This document shows, in pieces, positions 1-9,346 of a stretch of DNA of 64,000 bases. A program made the position numbers and the translations under genes. The notes below the pieces were generated by a model, which had not been told where the DNA came from, ran no database searches, and saw only the letters and a list, made by a program, of their open reading frames with translations. The stretch lies in assembly GCA_020637795.1 (NCBI GenBank), contig JACKJT010000002.1:620001-684000 (forward strand), in the 5' to 3' direction. This stretch comes from Hoeflea sp. (GTDB lineage: Bacteria; Pseudomonadota; Alphaproteobacteria; Rhizobiales; Rhizobiaceae). The first letter of the stretch is position 1. Each line of letters begins with the position of its first letter.

Positions 1-27
1 AAGCACGTGCTGGTCCGGCCGCAGTAA
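1..27 (+). CDS. 3' end of a gene, possibly tyrosyl-tRNA synthetase (partial)
   Basis: Frame 1 is open from the window edge and reads KHVLVRPQ before a TAA stop at 25-27. A rho-independent terminator follows at once, so this looks like a true gene end. The basic, hydrophobic tail resembles the last strand of the S4-like domain that ends bacterial TyrRS proteins. Eight residues cannot prove that, and the identity is a guess. Confidence 0.4.
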   Translation, partial: KHVLVRPQ

Positions 28-55
28 CCCGCAGCCACCGGACCTCGCCCATCAG

Positions 56-92
56 GACCGCCGCGATCCCCGTGATCCGGCGGTCTTTTCTT
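56..92 (+). terminator. Rho-independent terminator
   Basis: An 8-bp stem (GACCGCCG pairing with CGGCGGTC) is followed by a T-rich run. It ends the plus-strand gene that stops at 27 and touches the stop codon of the converging minus-strand gene. Confidence 0.75.
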
Positions 93-3000
93 TAGGGACG
101 GAACTCGAAGATCGAGCGGAACACGCCGGGTGCGATCACCGACAGCGGATTGACTTCCAGCAACGGCGATGAGGTCTTGCCCGTCAGCCGGAAGGTGATG
201 CCGATCAGCCCGCGGTCGCGGCCGTTGCCCAGGAGCGCCCCGATGATCGGCAATTCGCTGAACAGCCGGTTGACGCCATAGGCCGGCATGAAGGTGCCGG
301 TCAGGTCGACGAGCCCCTTCGCATCGTGGACTTTACCCTGGAACGAGGCGCCGATCTGCGGGCCTCGCACAATCCCCTCTCTGACAAGCAATTCGCCGTT
401 GCCGGAGACGAGACGGGCATTGGCAACCTCGAACTGCGCCTCGGACACGTTGATATCGGCGCGCACCGCATCCTTGAGGCTCTCGCCGTCCTGTTTGCTG
501 GGCGTGGACACCAGCGATCCCAGCCGCGGCTCGCCCACCACCATGAAATTCCTGATGTCGAGCGTGCCGCGCCGCAACGGACCATCCTGGCGCTTGAGCC
601 TGACATTGAGCAAGCCGCCGCGGATGCGCGAATAGACGCCCGCGAAACGGGCGAACGCACCGGCATCGCCGCTGGTAATCGAGATGGTTTCGCCGCCGTC
701 TCCGCCGGCAATGTCGATCACGACCGCCTGGCCGCTTTTCGTCACCGCCTTGAAGTCGAGCAGATCGATCCGGCTGCCCTGCCCCTTGTAACTCGCCTTT
801 CCCGAGGAAAGCTGCTCGTCGGAATACCCGTGCATCGCATCGATGCTCGCCGACACTTCGACCGGAACGGCGTCGCCGCCGGAGCCGGGCGTGTTGGATT
901 CGGCGGATTTCGCCAGCGTGATGATCGGACGCATGTCCATCGAGGCGCCGCTGACCTCGACCTTGTAGCCTTTGCCCTTGCGCGCAATCACGGCGCGATA
1001 GTTGTCGCGCGGTGAAAGCGCGACGCGGTCGAACCTGGCTGAAACCAATTGCCCTTTCTTCAAGGACACCTCGCCCGACGCCGAAAACCCGTCTCCCGAC
1101 AGTTTCAGCTCCGAAAGCGTGATCGTTTCGCCGGTCCCGTTCAACAGGAAATCCAGCTTGGCGGCCACGCCCGCATCCTTGGTCCAGCCGATGCCCGGCA
1201 CGGTGAGCTTGGCGGGCGTCAGGTCGAGACTGACAATCTGCCGGCCTTCGGTTGCCGGATCGATTTCGAGCGCGAACCCGACCGGGCCCGAGAAGATCGC
1301 CCCGCTGCCGGGCGCGATCTTCTCCCGGTCCTCCGGGCTCAGCGTGCCCGAGAGCCGGCGTTGCGGCGCAACGTCCGAGCGCTCGCCCACCGGCTGCACG
1401 ATATCGAGGTTCATCTTCGCCCCGTCCACCAGCGCATCGGCCTTCAGCACCGCCCTTTCGGGCGTCACGGTCAGCTTGCCGTCCATCCCGGTCAGCATCC
1501 TGCCTTCCACCGGCTTGCCAATATCGACACCCGTCATGTCCAGGTTGACATTCCAGTCGGGCGGCGGCGGCGACTGGTCCTGGATCAGTCCGAACCGGGC
1601 GGTCACGGTCGAAGAGATATCGCCGCTGAGGTCCGAGGGCCGCAGCCCGATCCGGTCGAGCGCATCGATCGGGTGGTAGGTGATCAGTTCGGCGACCGCA
1701 TCGGCGTTGCCGCGAACCGACATCGACAATTCGGCCATCAATGGCTGCTTGTCCGCTTCGGGTATCGAGAACACCGCGTCGTTGACCGCGACCGTGCGTC
1801 CGGTCGGGAAGAATGCGGTGGCCGAATCGATGTTGAAAATGATGTCCGAACCGCGCAGCCGCATGTGCCCGACGGTATCGCGCAGCGGCGGAATGTCGCC
1901 GGCGACGTTCATCCGCGCCCGCTCGATATCGAAATCGATCTGCAGCTGGTCTTCATCAAACGGCACGTCATCGTAAGGCTTGTAGTGCCCCGCCGGCGCG
2001 GCCAGTTGGATCCGCGCGTTGCTGACGGTCCCGCCATAGAGATTGGCGAGCACCCACTGCCGCGCCATCTTGCCGACCCAATAGGGCCAGAGCTGCTTCA
2101 CCGCCGCGGTCGACATCCGCTCGGCCTGCGCCACCAGGTTGATCTCCGGTGAAATGCCTTCGACAAAGCGCCAGGAGGCCGAGCCGAACATCGCGCCTTG
2201 CGCTGACGCAACCGTCAGTTCCTCGGCGACAAGCTTGCGGTTTGCGGCATCGAACCAGCCGAACGCCTTGCCGGCGAACGGAATTGGCGCCTCGTCGGAA
2301 TCGCCGGGCGCGGCAAGCCCCTTGGTGACGACGAAATCGAACGCGATCCCCTCGGCGGTGATGGTTTCAAGCCGGTCCGCGTCAATCAGGCCACCGGTAA
2401 AGGGAATGGTGGTCTCCCCGATCCGGATGATCGATGGCGTGATCTCGATCTTGTGCACTTTCGGCATGTAGACAAGGTTGACGCTCGCATCACGCACGTC
2501 CGCCTTAACGCCGCCCATCGTCATCGTGCCGCGGTCCGCCGCCACCTTGATCGAAAGCGAGGCCGTCCGGGTCGGCGTGGCCCGCCCGGCGGTGAAGCTA
2601 ATTCCGAGCGGTGCCGTCAGCCCGTTTTGCCGGTCGCTTGCGCCTTCCGTCAGGAAATCGATCGCCAGCCCGCTGAATTCACCGGTCACCTTCGACAGCT
2701 CTGTTTCGTTGGCCCGGGCGCTGGCTTCTCCCTTGATGCCGATCCGTCGGCCGGCACGCTCGATTTCGGCCTCGATCTCGTAATGGCTGGTGTCCACCCT
2801 GCGCACCAGCGCGTTGTCGACCACGACCGGCACGCCGGCGCCGGAAATGCGAATGTCGGAAAACCGGAAGGCCCCCGCCTCGACCGCATCCACCTGGATG
2901 GCGACCCGGTTCAGGGTGCTGAACAGCTGCTCGATCATCGCATCGGTGCCATCGACCCGGAACCCGGCCAGATCGGTGAGGTTGAAACCGTCGCCCTGCG

Positions 3001-3484
3001 GGGCGGCCAGCTCCACCCCGCCAATGTCAACCGACAGGATGCTCAACCTGCCCGCCAGCAGCGCCAGCGGATCGAGAGAAATCAGGATGCGGTCCGCCCG
3101 GTTGGCCGGCGCCACGCCATCAACCGCCTCCACCCGGACATCCTCGGCCAAAAGCGCAAGATGCCCGCGCCGGGTCAGGCGTATACCGGCGCTGGTGAGT
3201 TCGGCGCGCTTGTCCGGGCCGACGGCCCGGGCCAGAGCGGCCTGCGCACGGTCCCGGATAAAGCCGTCGGCAACGCCCGTTTCCAGCGCCGCCACGAGCC
3301 CTCCGGCAAGCACCGCCAGCACCAGCAACACCCCGGCGAACCAGCGCATGGCCGTCCCGCTCCAATGCCTCGGATGGTGCCCGCGAACCAGAATGGAGTC
3401 TTCGCCGTTCGCCGACGGGTACTCGTGCAACCCGATGATGTCGCGTCTTTTAAACAGAACCTTGTCTATCGGCTGATCCGGCAT
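92..3484 (-). CDS. AsmA-like/YhdP-family envelope protein (DUF3971)
   Basis: An 1130-residue protein with a short charged cytoplasmic N-terminus, one membrane segment at about residues 46-68, and a very long, beta-rich periplasmic body built of repeated two-strand units. It ends in an AsmA-like C-terminal region. This matches the DUF3971/YhdP group, inner-membrane-anchored bridge proteins linked in enterobacteria to phospholipid transport to the outer membrane. The role in this organism is inferred. The gene is divergent from the peroxiredoxin gene, with about 130 bp between them for both promoters. The start is the first ATG of the open frame and gives a normal N-terminal anchor. Confidence 0.85.
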   Translation of the reverse strand: MPDQPIDKVLFKRRDIIGLHEYPSANGEDSILVRGHHPRHWSGTAMRWFAGVLLVLAVLAGGLVAALETGVADGFIRDRAQAALARAVGPDKRAELTSAGIRLTRRGHLALLAEDVRVEAVDGVAPANRADRILISLDPLALLAGRLSILSVDIGGVELAAPQGDGFNLTDLAGFRVDGTDAMIEQLFSTLNRVAIQVDAVEAGAFRFSDIRISGAGVPVVVDNALVRRVDTSHYEIEAEIERAGRRIGIKGEASARANETELSKVTGEFSGLAIDFLTEGASDRQNGLTAPLGISFTAGRATPTRTASLSIKVAADRGTMTMGGVKADVRDASVNLVYMPKVHKIEITPSIIRIGETTIPFTGGLIDADRLETITAEGIAFDFVVTKGLAAPGDSDEAPIPFAGKAFGWFDAANRKLVAEELTVASAQGAMFGSASWRFVEGISPEINLVAQAERMSTAAVKQLWPYWVGKMARQWVLANLYGGTVSNARIQLAAPAGHYKPYDDVPFDEDQLQIDFDIERARMNVAGDIPPLRDTVGHMRLRGSDIIFNIDSATAFFPTGRTVAVNDAVFSIPEADKQPLMAELSMSVRGNADAVAELITYHPIDALDRIGLRPSDLSGDISSTVTARFGLIQDQSPPPPDWNVNLDMTGVDIGKPVEGRMLTGMDGKLTVTPERAVLKADALVDGAKMNLDIVQPVGERSDVAPQRRLSGTLSPEDREKIAPGSGAIFSGPVGFALEIDPATEGRQIVSLDLTPAKLTVPGIGWTKDAGVAAKLDFLLNGTGETITLSELKLSGDGFSASGEVSLKKGQLVSARFDRVALSPRDNYRAVIARKGKGYKVEVSGASMDMRPIITLAKSAESNTPGSGGDAVPVEVSASIDAMHGYSDEQLSSGKASYKGQGSRIDLLDFKAVTKSGQAVVIDIAGGDGGETISITSGDAGAFARFAGVYSRIRGGLLNVRLKRQDGPLRRGTLDIRNFMVVGEPRLGSLVSTPSKQDGESLKDAVRADINVSEAQFEVANARLVSGNGELLVREGIVRGPQIGASFQGKVHDAKGLVDLTGTFMPAYGVNRLFSELPIIGALLGNGRDRGLIGITFRLTGKTSSPLLEVNPLSVIAPGVFRSIFEFRP

Positions 3485-3612
3485 GGGCGTTGGAATGTTA
3501 TCTTTCTGTCTTGTCGGTGATTCTTCTGGATTGTCAGATCCACGTTTATATATCCCGTGGAGGCAGGGTCACCTGCGAAAAACGCGACTGAACCGGCGAA
3601 AGGATTTGCATA

Positions 3613-4080
3613 GTGAACGAATTGGTCGAGGGCGCCACGGCGCCGAAACTGGATTTGCCACGCGATGGCGGCGGAAACGTGTCGCTGGCCGACTTTGCTG
3701 GCAAGAAAGTGGTACTGTACTTCTATCCGAAAGACGATACCAGCGGCTGCACCACCGAGGCGCTGGACTTCACCGCACTTGCGGATGAATTCGCCAGCGC
3801 CGGGGCGGTCGTGATCGGCGTGTCGCCCGACCCCGTCAAGGCCCATGACAAGTTCATCGCCAAGCACGGCCTGGGGGTCATCCTTGCCTCGGACGAGGAC
3901 AAGACGGTTCTCGAGGCCTATGGCGTCTGGAAGGAAAAGAGCATGTACGGACGCCAGTACATGGGCGTCGAGCGCTCCACGTTCCTCATCGACTCCGGCG
4001 GCAAGATCGCCAGGATATGGTCCAAGGTGAAGGTCAAGGGTCATGCCCAGGACGTGCTCGAGGCGGTCCGGTCGCTTTGA
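3613..4080 (+). CDS. bcp: Thioredoxin-dependent peroxiredoxin, Bcp/PrxQ type
   Basis: A 155-residue cytoplasmic thiol peroxidase reducing hydrogen peroxide and organic hydroperoxides. The peroxidatic cysteine is Cys46 in DDTSGCTTEA, with the usual YFYPKDDTSGC lead-in. The position five residues on, where E. coli Bcp has its resolving cysteine, is leucine, and I see no other cysteine in the protein. It should therefore work as a 1-Cys enzyme recycled by an external thiol. The GTG start fits the family N-terminus. The next gene begins close behind the stop, suggesting co-transcription. Confidence 0.92.
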   Translation: MNELVEGATAPKLDLPRDGGGNVSLADFAGKKVVLYFYPKDDTSGCTTEALDFTALADEFASAGAVVIGVSPDPVKAHDKFIAKHGLGVILASDEDKTVLEAYGVWKEKSMYGRQYMGVERSTFLIDSGGKIARIWSKVKVKGHAQDVLEAVRSL

Positions 4081-4112
4081 GCCTCGTGCCAAAAACAGGA
4101 TCGGGATCCGAG

Positions 4113-4943
4113 GTGAGCGTCGAAACCCGCGCCTTTCTCTCCCTGCGCGACGGCGCGGCGCAGGCGATCAGGGCTGCGGACCTGACTGAGAAGACCGCTC
4201 TGGCCCAGGAGGTCGCCGGACGCTGGCACGCGCGGCGGCTGTCGCTGCGCTCGCCGCTCGACACCCTGGCGCCCGAACGCCCCGGCCGCCCGGAGAAGCC
4301 GGAGCTGGTGCCGCCCACTCAGGTGGTGCGGCGCTCGCTCCATTCGCGCCGCGGGCGCATCGCGCTGTTGCATGCCATTGCCCATATCGAACTCAACGCC
4401 ATCGATCTGGCGCTCGACATCGTCGCGCGGTTTGCAGCAAGCCCGATGCCGCAGAGCTTTTTCGACGGCTGGATGCAGGTGGCCTTCGAGGAAGCCAAGC
4501 ATTTCAACCTGGTGCGCCAGCGGCTTCAGGCGCTGGAGGCGGACTATGGCGACATGCCCGCCCATGACGGCCTGTGGCAGGCGGCGCACGACACCCGCAA
4601 CGACCTGACCGCCCGCCTCGCCGTCGTGCCGCTGATTCTCGAGGCACGCGGGCTCGATGTCACCCCGTCGCTGCGCGCCAAGATGCGCGAGGTCGGCGAC
4701 CACGACACCGCCTCGGTCCTCGACGTGATCTACGAGGACGAGAAGAAGCACGTCGCCATCGGCGCCAAGTGGTTCCGGTTTATCTGCGCCCGCGAGGGCA
4801 AGGATCCGGCCGAAACCTTCCGGCTTCTGGTGCGCGCCAATTTCCGCGGCGGCCTGAAACCGCCCTTCAACGACCTCGCCCGCGCCGCCGCCGGGTTGAC
4901 GCCGACATTCTATCGGGCGCTCACCAGCCAAAATATGTCATAA
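4113..4943 (+). CDS. DUF455 family ferritin-like protein
   Basis: A 276-residue protein of the DUF455 family, which has a ferritin-like four-helix fold with a probable di-metal site. Visible helix motifs include HAIAHIELNAIDLALD, a central FEEAKHF and a late YEDEKKHVAIG, giving the repeated E and E-x-x-H ligands of that fold. The substrate is unknown for the family. I chose the GTG at 4113 because family members start shortly before the AGRWHAR segment. A TTG at 4077 overlapping the bcp stop is an alternative. It probably shares a transcript with bcp. Confidence 0.82.
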   Translation: MSVETRAFLSLRDGAAQAIRAADLTEKTALAQEVAGRWHARRLSLRSPLDTLAPERPGRPEKPELVPPTQVVRRSLHSRRGRIALLHAIAHIELNAIDLALDIVARFAASPMPQSFFDGWMQVAFEEAKHFNLVRQRLQALEADYGDMPAHDGLWQAAHDTRNDLTARLAVVPLILEARGLDVTPSLRAKMREVGDHDTASVLDVIYEDEKKHVAIGAKWFRFICAREGKDPAETFRLLVRANFRGGLKPPFNDLARAAAGLTPTFYRALTSQNMS

Positions 4944-5052
4944 AGCTAATCTATTGCTCCTGAAAGGCTCCGGCTCAAACCTTTGTTAACCTTAACAGGT
5001 TGTAATCCCTCCAGAACAATCAACGGCAACCCGTTCTGACGAGGATTATCGC

Positions 5053-6354
5053 GTGTCGCAGAGGCAGGACAACCGCGTATTTGGCAAACGCCCAAAACAT
5101 CCGCATACCATCATTTTCGCCAGTGGCGAGACCGTCCGGCACATCACCGTCCGTCCATGGATCGCCGGATTGCTGATGTCCGTTCTGGGCGTGATGGCGA
5201 TCGGCTATCTCGGCGCCACCTCCTATCTGGTGCTGCGCGACGACCTGATCGGCGCATCGATGGCGCGGCAGGCGCGCATGCAGCATGCCTACGAGGACCG
5301 CATCGCGGCTCTGAGGTCGCAGGTCGATCGGGTCACCAGCCGGCAATTGCTCGACCAGCAGCTGATGGAAGAGAAGGTCGCCGAGCTGATTGCGCGGCAG
5401 AACGCGCTCAGCAATCGCCATGGCAAGCTCGGGCCGTTGCTCGACCGTGTCGGCGCGTTCCCGAGCCATGTTCCCGTTCCCACCGGCAATCCGAAGAAAG
5501 AGGCATCCCTGCCGGCGACGACGGCAAAGAAAGCCCGGCTTGCCGCGCTTGCATCGCAATCGGTTGTTGTTGCCGATCCAGCAGCCGCTCATCTCAATCC
5601 GCTCGCCTTTGCCCCTGCCTCCACTGCCACGGAACGGGAATCGGTGGGCGAACGGGCCGACCGGATCTTCTCGAGCGTAACCCTTTCGCTGAAGTCCATC
5701 GAACGCGAACAGATCGAGAAGATGCAGGGCCTGGCAATCAATGCCTTCGAAACCGCGTCGGAAATCGACGAGATCATCAGGTCCACGGGCCTGCCGATCC
5801 CTGCGGTCGACAACAGCGCGGTGGGCGGACCATTCGTCCGGCCGAACGATCCCAACGCATTCGAAGCCACGCTCGATGACCTCGACCAGGCGCTCGGACG
5901 GCTCGACGCGGTGCGGCGCCATGCCCGCAAGCTGCCGATCGGCGTTCCCGCTCCCGGCCGGGAAATCACCTCGCGATTCGGAAACCGCCGTGATCCGTTT
6001 CTCGGCCGCCTTGCCTTTCATGGCGGCATCGATTTCCGCACGCCGACAGGCACTCCCATCTTCTCCACCGGCTCCGGCGTGGTCGTCCACGCCGGCCGCA
6101 ATGGCGGCTACGGCAAGATGGTCGAGATCGACCACGGCAACGGCATCACCACCCGCTATGCCCACCTCTCCGCCGTGGAAGTCCGCGAAGGCGACCATGT
6201 CGGCAGCGGTGCACGAATCGGCAGATCGGGCTCCACGGGCCGCTCCACCGGCCCTCACCTTCACTACGAGGTCCGCCGCAACGGCGATGCGGTCGATCCG
6301 ATACGCTTCCTCAAGGCCGCCAAAAAGCTCAAGCCGCTGCTGGTGTCCAACTGA
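5053..6354 (+). CDS. M23 family peptidoglycan endopeptidase (membrane-anchored)
   Basis: A 433-residue protein with a basic cytoplasmic tail, one membrane helix at about residues 36-60, a coiled-coil stretch at about 70-120, a variable linker and a C-terminal LytM/M23 domain from about residue 300. The zinc motifs HGGIDF and GPHLHYEV are intact, so it should be an active cell-wall DD-endopeptidase rather than a degenerate LytM activator. It starts at GTG 5053. Two TTAAC words at 4986-4996 upstream recall CtrA half-sites, but the spacing is not the full TTAA-N7-TTAA consensus, so cell-cycle control is only a possibility. Confidence 0.9.
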   Translation: MSQRQDNRVFGKRPKHPHTIIFASGETVRHITVRPWIAGLLMSVLGVMAIGYLGATSYLVLRDDLIGASMARQARMQHAYEDRIAALRSQVDRVTSRQLLDQQLMEEKVAELIARQNALSNRHGKLGPLLDRVGAFPSHVPVPTGNPKKEASLPATTAKKARLAALASQSVVVADPAAAHLNPLAFAPASTATERESVGERADRIFSSVTLSLKSIEREQIEKMQGLAINAFETASEIDEIIRSTGLPIPAVDNSAVGGPFVRPNDPNAFEATLDDLDQALGRLDAVRRHARKLPIGVPAPGREITSRFGNRRDPFLGRLAFHGGIDFRTPTGTPIFSTGSGVVVHAGRNGGYGKMVEIDHGNGITTRYAHLSAVEVREGDHVGSGARIGRSGSTGRSTGPHLHYEVRRNGDAVDPIRFLKAAKKLKPLLVSN

Positions 6355-6392
6355 TCAGTGCGGTCCCTTGACCGAGCCGAACACTGTCTCAT

Positions 6393-6420
6393 GAAAAAAG
6401 GGCCGCAAACGCGGCCCTTT
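6393..6420 (-). terminator. Rho-independent terminator of the fasciclin gene
   Basis: A perfect GGGCCGC/GCGGCCC stem with a 4-nt loop. Read on the minus strand it is followed by six T residues. It lies between the converging peptidase and fasciclin genes and may also stop plus-strand transcripts weakly. Confidence 0.85.
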
Positions 6421-6444
6421 CCCATTGGCGTGAAAGCTCCGGGT

Positions 6445-6942
6445 TTACAGAACGCCTTCCGGCACCAGCACCTTGTCGATGACGTGGATGACGCCGTTCG
6501 AGGTGTCGATGTCGGCGGTCACCACCTTGGCGTCGTTGACCATTGCGCCATTGTCGAGATCAATGGTGACCATCGATCCCTGGACGGTTGCCGGCGTGGA
6601 ATCGTCGACCAGATCCGTCGACATCACCTTGCCGGGCACGACGTGGTAGGTCAGCACCGCAACCAGCTTGTCCTTGTTTTCCGGCTTCAACAGCTCATCG
6701 ACCGTCATCCCGAGTGCGGCGAAGGCTTCGTCCGTCGGAGCGAAAACCGTGAACGGGCCATCGCCCTTGAGCGTCTCGACAAGGCCTGCGGCCTGAACGG
6801 CTGCGACCAGCGTCTGGAAACTGCCGGCCTCGACGGCGGTGTCGACGATATCCTTCTTGCCGGAATGGGAGGCGGCCATGGCGGAACCGCCGGCAAGGCC
6901 GAATGCGATGACAGCAGCTGCGATCGTCTTTGTCAGTTTCAT
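6445..6942 (-). CDS. Secreted fasciclin-domain protein
   Basis: A 165-residue exported protein. It has a clear signal peptide (MKLTKTIAAAVIAFGLAGG, cleaved after AMA) and one FAS1 domain filling the rest. The FAS1 H1 motif appears as FTVFAPTDEAFA, the conserved YHVVPG follows, and the H2-like end is NGVIHVIDKVLVP. FAS1 domains mediate adhesion, and single-domain forms in rhizobia have been tied to attachment and symbiosis. The role here is inferred. The start is the ATG just before the signal peptide; the frame runs further upstream without a usable site. Confidence 0.93.
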   Translation of the reverse strand: MKLTKTIAAAVIAFGLAGGSAMAASHSGKKDIVDTAVEAGSFQTLVAAVQAAGLVETLKGDGPFTVFAPTDEAFAALGMTVDELLKPENKDKLVAVLTYHVVPGKVMSTDLVDDSTPATVQGSMVTIDLDNGAMVNDAKVVTADIDTSNGVIHVIDKVLVPEGVL

Positions 6943-7250
6943 GCGTAAACTCCATTGTGAGGTTTGAAGCCCCCCGACGCGACTTTCACGCAAGCCGGGC
7001 GGCAATGGTTCACCGCGACACCCCATCCGCCGGGGTGAAAATGAAATGCCGCCTTCACCGCTTGTCGCGTCTTGAAAATTCGAAGAAGCGCCCAATCAGG
7101 CCGGCGCGGCAATACGGCGGCAATCCGGGGCTTATCCGGGCTTTTCCTTGACTTAATGCACTGCAGCGACTATTCGGAACGCAATGGGATCGCGATATAC
7201 AGCGCGCTCCCGCGCATTGCCGCAAACTCCGAAACGGAAAACGCTCCCAA
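6943..7250. other. Divergent intergenic region with a candidate helicase promoter
   Basis: A 308-bp gap separates the fasciclin and helicase genes. It holds a candidate plus-strand promoter, TTGACT (7148-7153), a 17-bp spacer and TATTCG (7171-7176), giving a leader of about 68 nt before the TTG start. I see no coding signal or RNA gene. Confidence 0.5.
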
Positions 7251-8768
7251 TTGACCACTTTTGCTGATCTTGGCTTAAGCCAAAAAGTACTGTCCGCCGT
7301 AACTGACGCCGGCTACACGACGCCAACCCCGATTCAGGCTGGCGCAATCCCGCCGGCCCTTGAAAGACGCGACATTCTCGGCATCGCCCAGACCGGAACG
7401 GGCAAGACCGCCTCGTTCGTCCTGCCGATGCTGACAATGCTCGAAAGGGGCCGCGCCCGGGCGCGCATGCCGCGCACCCTGATCCTCGAGCCGACCCGCG
7501 AACTCGCAGCCCAGGTGCACGAGAACTTCGAGAAATACGGCAAGAACCATCGCCTCAACATCGTGCTCTTGATCGGCGGCGTGTCCTTTGACGAACAGGA
7601 CCGCAAGCTCGAGCGCGGCGCCGACGTGCTGATCGCCACCCCGGGTCGCCTGCTCGACCACACCGAGCGCGGCAAGCTCTTGATGACCGGCGTCGAACTG
7701 CTGGTGATCGACGAAGCCGACCGGATGCTCGACATGGGCTTCATTCCCGACATCGAACGCATCGTCAAATTCATTCCGTTCACCCGGCAGACTCTTTTCT
7801 TCTCGGCCACCATGCCGCCGGAGATCCAGAAGCTCGCCGACAAGTTCCTGCAGAACCCGGCCCGCATCGAAGTGGCCCCGCCCTCCTCGACCGCGGCCAC
7901 CGTGGTACAGCGGCTGGTTGCCTGCGGCAGCAAGGATTTCGAAAAGCGCGAGCGCCTGCGCGACCTGATCAAGTCTCAAACCGAGCTGACCAACGCCATC
8001 ATCTTCTGCAACCGCAAGAAGGACGTCGCCGACCTCTACAAATCGCTCGAGAAGCACGGCTTCTCTGTCGGCGCATTGCACGGCGACATGGACCAGCGCT
8101 CGCGCACCAACATGCTGCAGGGCTTCAAGGACAACGAGATCACGCTGCTTGTGGCTTCCGATGTCGCAGCCCGCGGTCTCGACATCCCGGCTGTCAGCCA
8201 CGTCTTCAATTTCGACGTGCCTATCCACGCCGAGGACTATGTCCACCGCATCGGCCGCACCGGCCGCGCCGGTCGCGCCGGCGCGTCCTTCACGCTGGTC
8301 TCGCGCCGCGACGCCAAGTATGTCGACGCCATCACCAAGCTGATCGACCGCGAGATCGAATGGCTTGACGGCCAGGAGGCAATCCACTCTGCCGACCCGG
8401 CCGACGACAAGCCGGCACGCGGCCGCCGCAGCGACGCCAAGTCACCGGCCCGCAAGACCGGACGTGGTGAGAAGCGCGCCAGGGAAGAAGCAGCCGAACC
8501 CGCCGCAGTTGCCGTAACGGAAACCGCGCCTGAGGCCGCTAAAGCCGACGCCGTCGCTGAAATCGCTCCCGTCAAGGAAGCGCCACGCCGGGAACGTCAG
8601 CCGCGCGAAAGCCGTCCGGCGCCGCAGCGCACCCCGGAACCGGCCAACGCCAATGACGACCGCAACCGCAATCGCAACCGCCGTGGCGGCCGCGACAACG
8701 ACGACCGCGAGCCCACCCCGGTGGGCTTCGGCGACGAGATCCCGGCCTTCATGATGATCGGCAGCTGA
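7251..8768 (+). CDS. rhlE: DEAD-box ATP-dependent RNA helicase, RhlE type
   Basis: A 505-residue helicase. Motifs in order are the Q motif (TTPTPIQAGAIP), Walker A AQTGTGKT, PTRELA, DEAD written as VIDEADRMLDMGF, SAT, ARGLDIP and HRIGRTGR. They are followed by a long basic, low-complexity tail rich in Arg, Asn, Ala and Pro that probably binds RNA. RhlE-type enzymes unwind structured RNA in ribosome assembly and RNA decay, often in the cold. The start is TTG, supported because related rhizobial proteins begin with the same TTFADLGLSQKVL segment. It stands alone, closed by its own terminator. Confidence 0.93.
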   Translation: MTTFADLGLSQKVLSAVTDAGYTTPTPIQAGAIPPALERRDILGIAQTGTGKTASFVLPMLTMLERGRARARMPRTLILEPTRELAAQVHENFEKYGKNHRLNIVLLIGGVSFDEQDRKLERGADVLIATPGRLLDHTERGKLLMTGVELLVIDEADRMLDMGFIPDIERIVKFIPFTRQTLFFSATMPPEIQKLADKFLQNPARIEVAPPSSTAATVVQRLVACGSKDFEKRERLRDLIKSQTELTNAIIFCNRKKDVADLYKSLEKHGFSVGALHGDMDQRSRTNMLQGFKDNEITLLVASDVAARGLDIPAVSHVFNFDVPIHAEDYVHRIGRTGRAGRAGASFTLVSRRDAKYVDAITKLIDREIEWLDGQEAIHSADPADDKPARGRRSDAKSPARKTGRGEKRAREEAAEPAAVAVTETAPEAAKADAVAEIAPVKEAPRRERQPRESRPAPQRTPEPANANDDRNRNRNRRGGRDNDDREPTPVGFGDEIPAFMMIGS

Positions 8769-8802
8769 TCGGATCATCCGGCCAGAACTGATGTGAAATC
8801 CA

Positions 8803-8832
8803 ACCGCCGGCGTCTTCGCCGGCGGTTTTTTT
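8803..8832 (+). terminator. Rho-independent terminator of the helicase gene
   Basis: An ACCGCCGGCG/CGCCGGCGGT stem with a TCTT loop, followed by seven T residues, 35 bp after the helicase stop. Confidence 0.92.
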
Positions 8833-8884
8833 GTGCCCCGAACTGACCTGAGGCATTTTCCGGGAACGGCATCGATCGATTTGA

Positions 8885-9232
8885 TCAGCCTGCGGGGTCA
8901 GCATTGTCGAGTGGCGACAGGATTTCGGAAATCGTGAAATTCGCCTGCGCCGTCAGCGGGTCGAAGAGCTTCGGCTTCTCGAACATCAATTCGATGCCAT
9001 CGAGGATATCCCGCAACGGCAACTCCAGTGACTTCGCGTAGTCTGTCGGCTCCAGTCCCTGCCCCCGCCTGAGAAACAACTCGTCCTGCAAGGCAGTCCG
9101 CAAACGGCCCAGCGCAGCCGATACCGCGGGTTGGGACAGCCCGATTCTCAATCCTGCCTTCACGGTCGATCCCTCGCGAAGCAGCGCGTCCAGAACGCGC
9201 AGCAGGTTCAGATCGAAGGAAGCCAAATTCAT
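8885..9232 (-). pseudogene. Truncated LysR-family regulator
   Basis: About 115 residues, against the usual 300 or so. The N-terminal winged helix is well preserved (FDLNLLRVLDALLREGS, then GLSQPAVSAALGRLR and the linker FDPLTAQANF). The frame then runs out in a few unrelated residues and a stop, with the co-inducer domain missing. Only about 50 bp separate the stop from the helicase terminator, so the rest was deleted rather than frameshifted. It is divergent from the cupin gene, the usual place for a LysR gene controlling its neighbour. A DNA-binding-only product is possible, but a decaying remnant is more likely. Confidence 0.7.
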
Positions 9233-9346
9233 CAGACAAATACCCGTCATATGAAAATACGATTTAACGAATAGGTACAGGCAATCTATCATCGCTTCAA
9301 TCGAATGCGCGTTCGTTTCTTTCCATCAAGCAGACCGGAGGAGACG

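Noticed and set aside
4986..4996. CtrA box before the M23 peptidase gene
   Set aside because: Two TTAAC words are only 1 bp apart, not the 7-bp spacing of a full CtrA site.
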